Counted from the first letter of the stretch, positions 1-5,643 are shown. The stretch is 5,679 nucleotides of DNA from an uncultured Collinsella sp. (GCA_900549065.1 URNC01000127.1:1-5679), one strand, 5' to 3'. Notes: generated by a model not told the origin, from the letters alone. Numbers and translations are program-made.

Positions 1-93
1 CGCGATAACCGTGGCAGCTACGGCAACAGCCGTGGCGGCAAGCGCGGCGGCAGCTCCCGTCGCCCCGGTGACGGCGGCGGCAAGCGCAAGTAA
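1..93 (+). CDS. C-terminal tail of a probable DEAD-box RNA helicase (5' partial)
   Basis: Only the last 30 codons are present, open at the window start and ending in TAA at 91-93. The peptide is almost entirely Arg, Gly, Ser, Lys and Asn, with stretches such as SRGGKRGG and a GGGKRK end. Such disordered, positively charged RGG-type tails are typical of bacterial DEAD-box RNA helicases (DeaD/CsdA/RhlE types), where they help hold RNA. No catalytic helicase motif lies inside the window, so the assignment rests on tail composition alone. Another RNA-binding protein with an RGG tail is possible. A strong terminator begins 33 bases after the stop, so this is the end of its transcription unit. Confidence 0.6.
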   Translation, partial: RDNRGSYGNSRGGKRGGSSRRPGDGGGKRK

Positions 94-125
94 CATACGC
101 ATCGCCCGCTAGGGCGAGGCGAACC

Positions 126-164
126 AAGGGCCCCGAGCAACTACGTTCGGGGCCCTTTCTGTTT
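126..164 (+). terminator. Rho-independent terminator after the helicase-like gene
   Basis: Bases 126-136 (AAGGGCCCCGA) pair perfectly with 147-157 (TCGGGGCCCTT), an 11-bp GC-rich stem around a 10-nt loop. A T-rich run, TTTCTGTTT (156-164), follows at once. This is a textbook intrinsic terminator and ends the transcript of the gene stopping at 93. Confidence 0.92.
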
Positions 165-267
165 GCCGTATCCGATCGCTAGTTCAAATGTGATTTCCTC
201 GGGAATGCATCTAGAGGATGCCGTGGACCTGTTTCCTGCCATGCGGCAATGGGTCCCATGGGGTGCG

Positions 268-293
268 CCGTGCATTTTTTGGAGTATTCTGCA
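268..293 (+). repeat. 26-bp dispersed motif, copy 1
   Basis: The copy reads CCGTGC, then ATTTTTT, then GGAGTATTCTGCA. The same layout recurs in reverse orientation at 479-504, with the first six and last 13 bases identical and only the seven-base middle differing. Conserved flanks with a length-conserved AT-rich centre suggest a protein-binding site or dispersed repeat. The function is unknown. Confidence 0.6.
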
Positions 294-478
294 GTTCGAG
301 CTGTCTGCATATGATTCGACGTCGCTAACGGTGGCCTTCGGATATCCCTGGCGAGCGTTCTGAGTCAGATTTCACCGTTTTCCGGAGCAGGGGCGCGTTA
401 TTCTCGCCATGTCGGGACTTAAAATGATACGGCGCCCTACAGTTTTGCCCACCCGCGGCGGTGCTGGCGCGGTCACGT

Positions 479-504
479 TGCAGAATACTCCGTTTTTTGC
501 ACGG
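479..504 (-). repeat. 26-bp dispersed motif, copy 2 (inverted)
   Basis: On the minus strand this reads CCGTGC, AAAAAAC, GGAGTATTCTGCA. It matches copy 1 at 268-293 in both flanks and has the same total length. The two copies bound a segment of about 237 bp as inverted repeats with the GGAGTATTCTGCA ends facing inward. I see no target-site duplication outside them and no transposase between them. Confidence 0.6.
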
Positions 505-541
505 GCCAGGATGGGGTACCTCGGGAAAACACGGCGGTATC

Positions 542-578
542 CCGTAAATATATACAATCTGTACCGTAATTTATACAA
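542..578 (+). repeat. AT-rich tandem repeat upstream of the flavodoxin/ferredoxin gene
   Basis: CCGTAA-A-TATATACAA (542-557) recurs as CCGTAA-TTTATACAA (564-578), so the shared TATACAA ends lie exactly 21 bp apart. That places both repeats on the same face of the helix, as in a direct-repeat operator. Each copy also contains -10-like hexamers (TACAAT at 553-558, TATACA at 572-577), but no matching -35 is evident. A regulator-binding role for the gene at 715 is inferred only from this arrangement. Confidence 0.35.
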
Positions 579-714
579 AACGAAGAGGCAGACAGCGTAG
601 GGTGGGTGCATTGGGGTGCTTGGCGCATCAAAACGGGGACCCCACGTGCCGTATACTCTGGCTGGATGTGAAAGCGGCTTGACGCGTTGCCAGGCGTAGG
701 GGGAGGGTGTCTAG

Positions 715-1476
715 ATGAACGTATTCGAAATTGTGTTTAGTCCGACGGGCGGAACGCGGAAGGTGTCTGGCCTTGTGGCCGGGGCACTGGGCAAGAATAC
801 CGTTACCGTCGATTTGACCGATAGCGGGCTAGATTTCAGCGCTGTCTCGATGACTAAGGACGACGTGGCCGTAATCTCTGTGCCGGCGTATGCCGGTAGA
901 ATCCCGGCTGTGGTGGCTGACCGGTTGGGCATGGTGCGAGGCAACGGGGCTCGGGCAGTTTTGGTTTGTGTATACGGAAACCGCGCGTTTGAGGACACGC
1001 TCGTAGAGCTGGAGGACGTTGCGAAGCATGCGGGATTCCGGGTGATCACGGCAGTTGCGGCCATTGCAGAACATTCCATTGCGCGACAGTTTGCTGCCGG
1101 TCGTCCGGATGTGCAGGATGCGGCGCAGCTCGCAGAGTTTGCGCAGCAAATTCAGCAAAAGCTGTTGGCCGAGGATACATCCGAGCCCTCTATTCCCGGC
1201 AATCGTCCTTATAAACAAGCCGGAGGTCACCGCATGGCACCCGAGGCAACAGGGGATTGTGTCTCCTGCGGTGCATGCGCCGCGGCGTGCCCCGTTTGTG
1301 CTATCGACAAGGGTGACCCCAAACGAGCAGCTGGCGAGGCGTGCATCTCCTGCATGCGCTGCATTGCCGTATGTCCGCGAGGCGCTCGTAAGCTTGATCC
1401 CAACAAGCTATCCGCTGTTTCCCAGATGCTGAGCAAGGTTTGCGTCGTGCGGAAGGAATGCGAGCTCTTTATCTAG
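715..1476 (+). CDS. EFR1-type flavodoxin-like / 2x[4Fe-4S] ferredoxin fusion protein
   Basis: This is a 253-residue cytoplasmic electron-transfer protein. The N-terminal half is flavodoxin-like: a beta strand leads into SPTGGTRK (residues 9-16), the usual FMN-phosphate loop position, followed by PAYAGRIP near residue 60 and VYGNRAFEDTL near residue 87. The C-terminal third is a bacterial ferredoxin domain with two complete cluster motifs, C182-x2-C185-x2-C188-x3-C192-P and C210-x2-C213-x2-C216-x3-C220-P. This domain order and length fit the EFR1 family common in anaerobes. Its physiological redox partner is not known and the neighbours give no clue. The ATG at 715 is chosen because a strong purine-rich ribosome site (GGGGGAGGG, 699-707) lies about 8 bases upstream. 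The gene looks monocistronic: the sugar operon after it has its own promoter. Its codon use is less biased than that of the PTS genes. Confidence 0.88.
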   Translation: MNVFEIVFSPTGGTRKVSGLVAGALGKNTVTVDLTDSGLDFSAVSMTKDDVAVISVPAYAGRIPAVVADRLGMVRGNGARAVLVCVYGNRAFEDTLVELEDVAKHAGFRVITAVAAIAEHSIARQFAAGRPDVQDAAQLAEFAQQIQQKLLAEDTSEPSIPGNRPYKQAGGHRMAPEATGDCVSCGACAAACPVCAIDKGDPKRAAGEACISCMRCIAVCPRGARKLDPNKLSAVSQMLSKVCVVRKECELFI

Positions 1477-1510
1477 CGCATACGAAATTGGTGCAATGGG
1501 GCCAGAGCAA

Positions 1511-1556
1511 GGAGTGTCCCTGGGTGCCGGCAGAAAAGGAACGTCCCTAAGTGCCG
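1511..1556 (+). repeat. 27-bp-period tandem repeat, GTCCCT-NN-GTGCCG
   Basis: GTCCCTGGGTGCCG (1516-1529) recurs as GTCCCTAAGTGCCG (1543-1556), exactly 27 bp later, and both are preceded by GGA at the same distance. A self-complementary TGCCGGCA spans 1525-1532. The region lies between a stop codon and the next promoter and does not code. It looks like a REP-type or other dispersed intergenic element. My impression that similar strings recur in Coriobacteriia genomes is unverified. Confidence 0.45.
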
Positions 1557-1559
1557 CTT

Positions 1560-1596
1560 AAATACCGTTTATCGGAGAAAAAATACCGTTCGCCGG
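1560..1596 (+). promoter_or_regulatory. Tandem operator-like repeats upstream of the sugar operon
   Basis: AAATACCGTT occurs at 1560-1569 and 1581-1590, exactly 21 bp apart. In each copy it forms the left half of a CCG-N5-CGG dyad (1565-1575 and 1586-1596). Two dyads two helical turns apart, just upstream of a good -35/-10 pair, are what a dimeric regulator site would look like. No regulator is identified in the window for it, since the antiterminator family acts on RNA. Confidence 0.42.
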
Positions 1597-1605
1597 TCAT
1601 AATGA

Positions 1606-1633
1606 TTGTTCCGGCTTTGGGCTTGTCTACAAT
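1606..1633 (+). promoter_or_regulatory. Probable sigma-70-type promoter of the alpha-glucoside PTS operon
   Basis: A -10 element TACAAT (1628-1633) lies 16 bp after a weaker -35 TTGTTC (1606-1611). Transcription would start near 1640 and give a leader of about 130 nt before the EIIA start codon, room for the hairpins described below. The inverted pair GCCGG (1592-1596) / CCGGC (1611-1615) straddles the -35 region and may be an additional operator. Confidence 0.5.
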
Positions 1634-1653
1634 AACCCCCGTAAAAGAAATGC

Positions 1654-1689
1654 GGAAGGTTACCGAGTCCCTCGGACGTGGGCCTAACC
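1654..1689 (+). promoter_or_regulatory. RAT-like antiterminator element in the operon leader
   Basis: The segment begins GGAAGGTTACCG, which agrees at 9 of 12 positions with GGATTGTTACTG, the 5' half of the RNA site bound by BglG/LicT proteins (recalled from the E. coli bgl type). It can fold with GGTTA (1658-1662) pairing TAACC (1685-1689) and CCGAG (1663-1667) pairing CTCGG (1671-1675). The 3' side has a longer bulge (1676-1684) than classical RATs and lacks the usual CAGGCAAAACC. Its last bases are also the 5' arm of the hairpin at 1682-1744, so the two folds exclude each other. A LicT-type gene lies two frames downstream, which supports the reading. Confidence 0.5.
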
Positions 1690-1751
1690 AAAGTCTTTGA
1701 TCGCGAGCGTCTCAATGGGCGCATTCGATTGATTTTGGTTGGGCTATATTT
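1682..1751 (+). terminator. Candidate regulated terminator hairpin in the operon leader
   Basis: Bases 1682-1695 (GCCTAACCAAAGTC) pair with 1731-1744 (GATTTTGGTTGGGC) as a 14-bp base stem with two G-U pairs, enclosing further short stems. The sequence TATATTT (1745-1751) follows. The T-tract is interrupted, so it would be a weak terminator and could instead act on translation, since the EIIA ribosome site begins at 1754. The 5' arm overlaps the 3' end of the RAT-like element, as expected for BglG-type antitermination. Confidence 0.45.
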
Positions 1752-1753
1752 AT

Positions 1754-1760
1754 GAAGGGA
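1754..1760 (+). promoter_or_regulatory. Ribosome binding site that fixes the EIIA start at 1770
   Basis: GAAGGGA lies 9 bases before the ATG at 1770. An in-frame ATG at 1752 would place this site inside the coding region and has no Shine-Dalgarno of its own, so 1770 is the better start. Confidence 0.65.
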
Positions 1761-1769
1761 CATGTCACC

Positions 1770-2282
1770 ATGGGTTTCTTTTCTCGCCTAATGGGTGGCT
1801 CGGATAAACAGACGACTGCGGCTTCCGAGTTCGAAATCCTCGCTCCCGTTTCCGGCGAGCTTGTTCATCTAGAAAATACCAATGACCCCGCTTTTAGCAG
1901 CCGTGCAGTGGGCGATGGCGTTGCCGTGGTTCCCCAAGAGGGAACGGTGTGCGCTCCTGTTTCCGGCACCGTCGCGGCGCTGTTTCCGACTGAGCACGCA
2001 CTGGGCATCATGTCCGACGACAGCTCTGCTCAGGTGATGCTGCACATCGGAATCGACACTGTTAAACTTGAGGGCAAGGGCTTCCATGCGCTTGTTGCCC
2101 AGGGTGACCATGTCGACGCGGGCCAGCCCCTCGTCGAGGTCGATTTCGACGCGGTCCGCGCTGCCGGCTTTGATCCCACGGTCTTCGTTATCGTGTGCGA
2201 GCGTTCGGAGAACTCGACTCTTCGCGAGCATGCTTCCGGCCCTGTTGCTGTTAAAGAGCCTGTCATCTGGCTTTCCGAGTAA
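1770..2282 (+). CDS. PTS EIIA component, glucose (Crr) type
   Basis: This 170-residue stand-alone EIIA is close to the length of E. coli EIIA-Glc. It accepts phosphate from HPr and passes it to the EIIB domain of a sugar permease. The glucose-type EIIA fold is visible throughout: APVSGELV (residues 25-32), a second APVSGTV (62-68), the supporting histidine H76 in PTEHALGI, and the phosphorylated histidine H92 in MLHIGIDTVKLEGKGF, equivalent to His90 of E. coli Crr. It is followed after 18 bases by the antiterminator gene and then by an EIICB that has no EIIA of its own, so it most likely serves that permease. It may also serve other EIICB proteins of the cell. It is the first gene after the leader switch and is probably controlled by it. 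A longer form starting at 1752 would add six residues. Confidence 0.9.
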   Translation: MGFFSRLMGGSDKQTTAASEFEILAPVSGELVHLENTNDPAFSSRAVGDGVAVVPQEGTVCAPVSGTVAALFPTEHALGIMSDDSSAQVMLHIGIDTVKLEGKGFHALVAQGDHVDAGQPLVEVDFDAVRAAGFDPTVFVIVCERSENSTLREHASGPVAVKEPVIWLSE

Positions 2283-2300
2283 ATTCTTGTGGTGGGTACC

Positions 2301-3053
2301 GTGGTTATCAAGCGAGTTTTTAACAACAACGTCGCAATGGTCACTTCGGACGATGGCTCCGAGCTCATCGTCATCGGTCGAGGCCTCTGCTTTGGTCGCC
2401 ATGCCGGCGATGCCGTCGACGAGGCATCAGTCGAAAAGACCTACGCGTTGCAGGAGGGAACTTCTCAGGATTCGCGTACGATCGACCGCTTGGCACATCT
2501 TTTGGAGTCCATCCCCACCGTCAACCTCGTGATTTCCGAGGACATCGTTCAGATGCTTCGTCGAGAGCTCAATGTCGATATCAATGACAAGATTCTCATT
2601 GCTCTCGCAGACCACATCAGCCTTGCTTTGGAGCGCGAGCGCAAGGGCGTCTCCTGTGAGAATCCGTTGCTGCTCGAGATCCAGCAGTTCTATCGCAAGG
2701 AGTATGCACTTGCGGGCCGTGCGCTGCAGATTATCAAGGAGTATATGGGCATCCAGATGAGCGAAGAAGAGCAGGGTTTCATTACGCTGCATATCGTCAA
2801 CGCCACCATGCCGCAACGCTCTGACCGTCTGATTGTTTCGGTCCAGCTTGTTCGCGACGTGCTCGCGATTGTTTCCGAGCGCTATGCTACGACCCTCGAT
2901 GACACCTCGCTGCCCTATGAGCGTTTCGTTCGTCACCTGCAGTTTTTCGCACAGCGAGCGCTCGATCCTACGGCCGGGCAAATCAACGGAGACGCGCTGT
3001 TCCGAATCGATGAAACGGCGTACCGTGTGCATTCTCGTGTGCGGATGCCATAG
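2301..3053 (+). CDS. licT: BglG/LicT-family transcription antiterminator, frameshifted at its 3' end
   Basis: This RNA-binding regulator prevents termination in sugar-operon leaders and is controlled by PTS phosphorylation. The CAT RNA-binding domain (about residues 1-55) shows VFNNNV and GRGLCFGRHAGD. PRD1 has H105 in DHISLALER and H164 in GFITLHIVNA. PRD2 has H212 in RFVRHLQFFAQR. These match LicT positions H100, H159 and H207. GTG at 2301 aligns with the LicT start (M-x-I-x-x-V-x-NNN) and has a modest GGTGGG upstream; an in-frame GTG at 2289 lacks a ribosome site. As written the frame stops at 3053 after 250 residues, but the family norm is about 280 and the missing end sits intact in another frame up to 3154. 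Restoring one base near 3030-3044 gives 284 residues. The truncated form would lack the second PRD2 histidine. Its likely target is the leader at 1654-1744. Confidence 0.88.
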   Translation: MVIKRVFNNNVAMVTSDDGSELIVIGRGLCFGRHAGDAVDEASVEKTYALQEGTSQDSRTIDRLAHLLESIPTVNLVISEDIVQMLRRELNVDINDKILIALADHISLALERERKGVSCENPLLLEIQQFYRKEYALAGRALQIIKEYMGIQMSEEEQGFITLHIVNATMPQRSDRLIVSVQLVRDVLAIVSERYATTLDDTSLPYERFVRHLQFFAQRALDPTAGQINGDALFRIDETAYRVHSRVRMP

Positions 3054-3154
3054 CCGCCCACTTGTCGTCTACCTATAACGTTGTCGTTACCGATGCCGAG
3101 AAGAGTTATCTCGCATATCACATTGTTAACCTGCTTGGAGAACCCGGTTTCTAG
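3044..3154 (+). pseudogene. Out-of-frame C-terminal remnant of the antiterminator (end of PRD2)
   Basis: Read from 3044, this segment gives DAIAAHLSSTYNVV and then EKSYLAYHIVNLLGEPGF before TAG at 3152-3154. This is the normal end of a BglG-family PRD2. The histidine of AYHIVN (codon 3119-3121) corresponds to LicT His269, one of the regulatory phosphorylation sites. It has no start codon of its own and is displaced by one base from the main frame ending at 3053. The absence of other damage over 36 codons points to a very recent mutation or a sequencing/assembly error. Confidence 0.85.
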
Positions 3155-3156
3155 GC

Positions 3157-3186
3157 TTAACGTGCCCACACATCGATTGATATAAG
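3157..3186 (+). promoter_or_regulatory. Possible internal promoter before the permease gene
   Basis: TTAACG (3157-3162) and TATAAG (3181-3186) are separated by 18 bp and match the -35 and -10 consensus at four and five of six positions. This would give the permease and hydrolase genes their own transcript. The site lies directly after the restored stop of the antiterminator gene, in the only sizeable gap of the operon. Confidence 0.35.
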
Positions 3187-3214
3187 GCAAGGCTTACGGT
3201 CTTGCCCGGGGCAC
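3162..3214 (+). other. Nested inverted repeats in the antiterminator-permease gap
   Basis: GTGCCC (3162-3167) pairs with GGGCAC (3209-3214), and inside it GGCAAG (3186-3191) pairs with CTTGCC (3201-3206) around a 9-nt loop. No T-run follows, so this is not a terminator. It could be a processing or stability hairpin that lets permease mRNA accumulate separately, or an operator over the candidate internal promoter. Confidence 0.35.
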
Positions 3215-3236
3215 ATCTGTCTCAATTTGCGGAAAA

Positions 3237-3246
3237 GGAAGGGGAG
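3237..3246 (+). promoter_or_regulatory. Ribosome binding site that fixes the permease start at 3254
   Basis: GGAAGGGGAG ends 7 bases before the ATG at 3254. An in-frame TTG at 3227 would put this site inside the coding sequence and has no upstream Shine-Dalgarno, so the extra nine residues it adds are unlikely. Confidence 0.75.
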
Positions 3247-3253
3247 TACCGCT

Positions 3254-4870
3254 ATGACCGCAAAAAAGAAGTTCAATTTCAAAGCGCCGTTGGAGGTGTT
3301 CGCGAAGTCGATCGTCCAGCCGATGATGTATCTCTCGGTTGCCGGCATCCTGCTCATCGTGGGCATCATTCTGACCAACAAGACCATCTGCGCTTTGGTC
3401 CCCGTACTGGGCTCCGGTCCGTTCCAGCTTGTGGGCGCCGTTGTCTATCAGTCGCTGATGTTTATCATCAACAACCTCTCGATTCTGTTCTGCGTTGGTA
3501 TCGCCGGCGCCATGGCAAAGAAGAACAAGGGCCATGCTTCGCTGATCGCCCTGATGTCGTTCTTCCTGTTCCTGCAGGCTAACAACATCGTGCTCAACGC
3601 CACCGGCTCTCTTGCCGATGCGAGCGGCATGCTCGGCCTTACCGGAACCGGTCAGGCCACCGTTATGGGCATCCAGGTGCTCGATACCGGCGTGTTTGGC
3701 GGCATCATCCTGGGCTGCATCACCGGTGCCGTGTTCAACAAGTACTCGAACAAGCAGTTCCCCATTGCCCTTTCGATGTTCTCGGGCGTTCGCTTCCCGT
3801 TCCTGATCATGATCATCATTTCCTGGATCATGGGCGCTGGCTTCTGCATCATTTGGCCTCCGGTTCAGGGTGCCATCTCCTCCGTTGCCGGCATCATTAA
3901 GGAGTCGGGCAACATCGGCCTCTTTATCTACGGCATGCTCAACAAGCTGCTCGTTCCCACCGGTCTGCACCACCTCATCTACACCCCGTTCCAGTTCTCC
4001 GATGTGGGTGGCACCCTGACGCTGGGCGATCAGGTTATCGCCGGTGCCTATCCCATCCGTGTTGCCGAGATGGCAATGACGGGCCAGCCCTTCTCCGATA
4101 GCACCTACTTCAACAGCTATACCTTCAACAACCTGTGGCCCTATATCGGTATCGGTCTCGCCTTTATCGTCACCGCTTACAAGGGGAACAAGGATAAGAC
4201 CAAGGCCGTTATCATCCCGCTGATCATCACCGCCGTGCTCTCCTGCGTGACCGAGCCCATGGACTTCCTCTTTGTCTTTGCCGCTCCCGTGCTCTTTGTC
4301 GTTCACTCGGTTCTTTCCGGCATCTTCCTGGTTCTGCTTAAGGTCCTCTCCGTGCCCGCTTCGACTGCAGGCGGCATCATCAACATCGTGGTTTCCAACC
4401 TGGTCCTGGGTGTCGACAAGACCAACTGGCCGGTTATGCTGGTGCTTGGAGTCGTCAACGCCGCTCTGTACTTCTTCCTCTTCACCTTCCTTATTAAGAA
4501 ACTCAACCTCCACACGCCTGGTCGCGAGGAGGAGTCCGAGCTCGCCGAGTCCGTTGCCGAGGGCGAGGCCGCCGCGTCTGTCGCGGTGAAGCAGGGCGCT
4601 GTTGCCGCGGCTCCCGCAGAGGGCGTCGATGCAGGTATTGCCGACCTGGTCGCAGGTCTTGGCGGCAAGGACAACATCGAGGAGCTCGAGAACTGCTTTA
4701 CGCGTCTCCGCGTGAACGTTAAGAACCCGGATCTCATCGATGAGAACCTCATTAACCACGTGCCCAACAGCGGCATCAACCGCAACGGCAACAATATCCA
4801 GATCATCTTTGGCATGAAGGTCGCCGAGATGCGCGACAAGGTCGAAAACGCAATTGAGAAGGAGCAGTAA
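3254..4870 (+). CDS. glvC: Alpha-glucoside-specific PTS permease EIICB (GlvC/MalX-like)
   Basis: This 538-residue inner-membrane permease imports an alpha-glucoside and phosphorylates it at carbon 6. The EIIC domain (about residues 10-420) has many hydrophobic segments and glucose-superfamily signatures: FSGVRFPF, PTGLHHLIYTPF with H239-H240, and TEPMDF at 333-338. A charged, Ala/Glu-rich linker (about 421-460) joins it to a soluble EIIB domain (about 462-538), whose phosphorylated cysteine is C481 in ENCFTRLRV, followed by NRNGNNIQIIFG. Both halves resemble Bacillus GlvC, including the TPGRE linker start and the GGKDNI opening of EIIB. It has no EIIA domain, which the upstream EIIA gene supplies. 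The hydrolase gene begins 3 bases after its stop, so the two are translationally close. Codon use is strongly biased to C-ending codons, suggesting high expression. Maltose, trehalose or another alpha-glucoside could be the substrate; sequence alone cannot decide. Confidence 0.9.
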   Translation: MTAKKKFNFKAPLEVFAKSIVQPMMYLSVAGILLIVGIILTNKTICALVPVLGSGPFQLVGAVVYQSLMFIINNLSILFCVGIAGAMAKKNKGHASLIALMSFFLFLQANNIVLNATGSLADASGMLGLTGTGQATVMGIQVLDTGVFGGIILGCITGAVFNKYSNKQFPIALSMFSGVRFPFLIMIIISWIMGAGFCIIWPPVQGAISSVAGIIKESGNIGLFIYGMLNKLLVPTGLHHLIYTPFQFSDVGGTLTLGDQVIAGAYPIRVAEMAMTGQPFSDSTYFNSYTFNNLWPYIGIGLAFIVTAYKGNKDKTKAVIIPLIITAVLSCVTEPMDFLFVFAAPVLFVVHSVLSGIFLVLLKVLSVPASTAGGIINIVVSNLVLGVDKTNWPVMLVLGVVNAALYFFLFTFLIKKLNLHTPGREEESELAESVAEGEAAASVAVKQGAVAAAPAEGVDAGIADLVAGLGGKDNIEELENCFTRLRVNVKNPDLIDENLINHVPNSGINRNGNNIQIIFGMKVAEMRDKVENAIEKEQ

Positions 4871-4873
4871 ACA

Positions 4874-5643
4874 ATGATCATTACTCTGTGTGGTGGCGGA
4901 TCCACCTTTACCCCCGGCATCGTCAAGTCCATCGCCCTGCGCAAGGACGAGCTCGACGTTGACGAGATCCGTCTGTACGACATCAACGAGGAGCGCCAAC
5001 GCAAGATTGGCGTGCTCGTGGACTGGATTCTGCACGAGGACCTTGGCCTGGACATCAAGCTCACGGTGACCACCGACAAAAAGACGGCTTTCACCGACGC
5101 GAGCTTCGTGTTTGCCCAGATGCGCGTGGGCGGCTACGCCATGCGCGAGCAGGACGAGAAGATTCCGCTGCGTCACGGCTGCGTGGGTCAGGAGACTTGC
5201 GGTTGCGGCGGCCTTGCCTACGGCATGCGCACCATCTTCCCCATGGTCGAGCTGATCGATGACGTTGAGAAGTACGCCAAGAAGGACTACTGGATTCTCA
5301 ACTACTCCAACCCTGCCGCCATCGTCTCCGAGGGCTGCCGTGTGCTGCGTCCCAACGCTCGCATCATCAACATCTGCGACATGCCGATCGCGATCATCGA
5401 CGTGGTTTGCGCCGCGCTCGATATCGACAAGAAGGATGTTGAGTACGATTACTTTGGCCTCAACCACTTTGGTTGGTTCACCTCGATCCGCCACAAGGGC
5501 GAGGAGGTGCTCCCGCAGCTGCGCGAGTACATCAAGGAGCATGAGATTCTGCTGCCCGATTCTTACCTCAAGGGCATGGGCTCGCTCATGGCAAAGAAGC
5601 CCGAGGAGACCGCCGACGAGCATCCCGAGCAGAACCGCCACAC
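4874..5643 (+). CDS. glvA: GH4 6-phospho-alpha-glucosidase (GlvA/MalH-like), 3' partial
   Basis: This enzyme hydrolyses the sugar 6-phosphate delivered by the permease, using NAD+ and a divalent metal, as in glycoside hydrolase family 4. It starts 3 bases after the permease stop, with AAGGAG (4859-4864) 9 bases before the ATG. The N-terminus is a Rossmann fold: GGGSTFTPG (residues 7-15), with D36 ending the second strand in RLYD. Further family blocks are VGQETCGCGGLAYGMR, NYSNPAA with substrate-binding N146, INICDMP with C168 and D169, and GLNHFGW with H198. C168 and H198 match the metal ligands and D169 the general acid of Bacillus GlvA (C171, H202, D172). The CDMP signature marks alpha-specific members; beta-specific ones have CN(V/I)P. 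Only 256 native residues remain of about 440. The frame continues into adapter sequence from 5644, so residues after H256 are artefactual and the catalytic tyrosine region is missing. Confidence 0.92.

Larger units (their letters stand above)
165..714. other. 550-bp intergenic region without a convincing gene
   Basis: The short open frames here (163-363 and 409-600 forward, 372-611 reverse) lack Shine-Dalgarno sequences, have no recognisable protein features, and two of them run through a repeated DNA motif. What can be seen is a 26-bp motif in two inverted copies (268-293 and 479-504), an AT-rich direct repeat (542-578), a 10-bp-spaced GGGTGC doublet (604-619), and a -10-like TATACT (652-657) with no good -35 partner. 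The region probably holds the promoter of the downstream flavodoxin/ferredoxin gene, but I cannot place it firmly. Confidence 0.6.

Noticed and set aside
423..434. AATGATACGGCG, identical to the first 12 bases of the Illumina P5 oligonucleotide
   Set aside because: The match stops after 12 bases and the sequence continues smoothly on both sides, unlike the complete adapter at 5644. Most likely chance.
391..437. GGGCGC (391-396) / GCGCCC (432-437) inverted pair as a possible structured RNA
   Set aside because: A six-base GC stem over a 35-nt loop is expected by chance in this composition, with no supporting inner helices or T-run.
163..611. Short open frames in the 165-714 intergenic region (163-363 and 409-600 forward, 372-611 reverse)
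   Set aside because: They have no ribosome binding site or recognisable domain. The 163-363 and 409-600 frames cross the 26-bp repeated motif, and the reverse frame overlaps the same DNA.
3024..3053. Programmed frameshifting in the antiterminator
   Set aside because: There is no slippery heptamer or homopolymer run at the switch point, and this family is not known to use recoding.
3194..5641. A very long minus-strand open frame of 815 codons opposite the permease and GH4 genes
   Set aside because: It mirrors strongly C-ending codon use of the sense genes, which removes stops from the complementary frame. Its product is a low-complexity mix of His, Asp, Gly, Val and Leu with no fold signature, and the sense strand encodes two clear family members.
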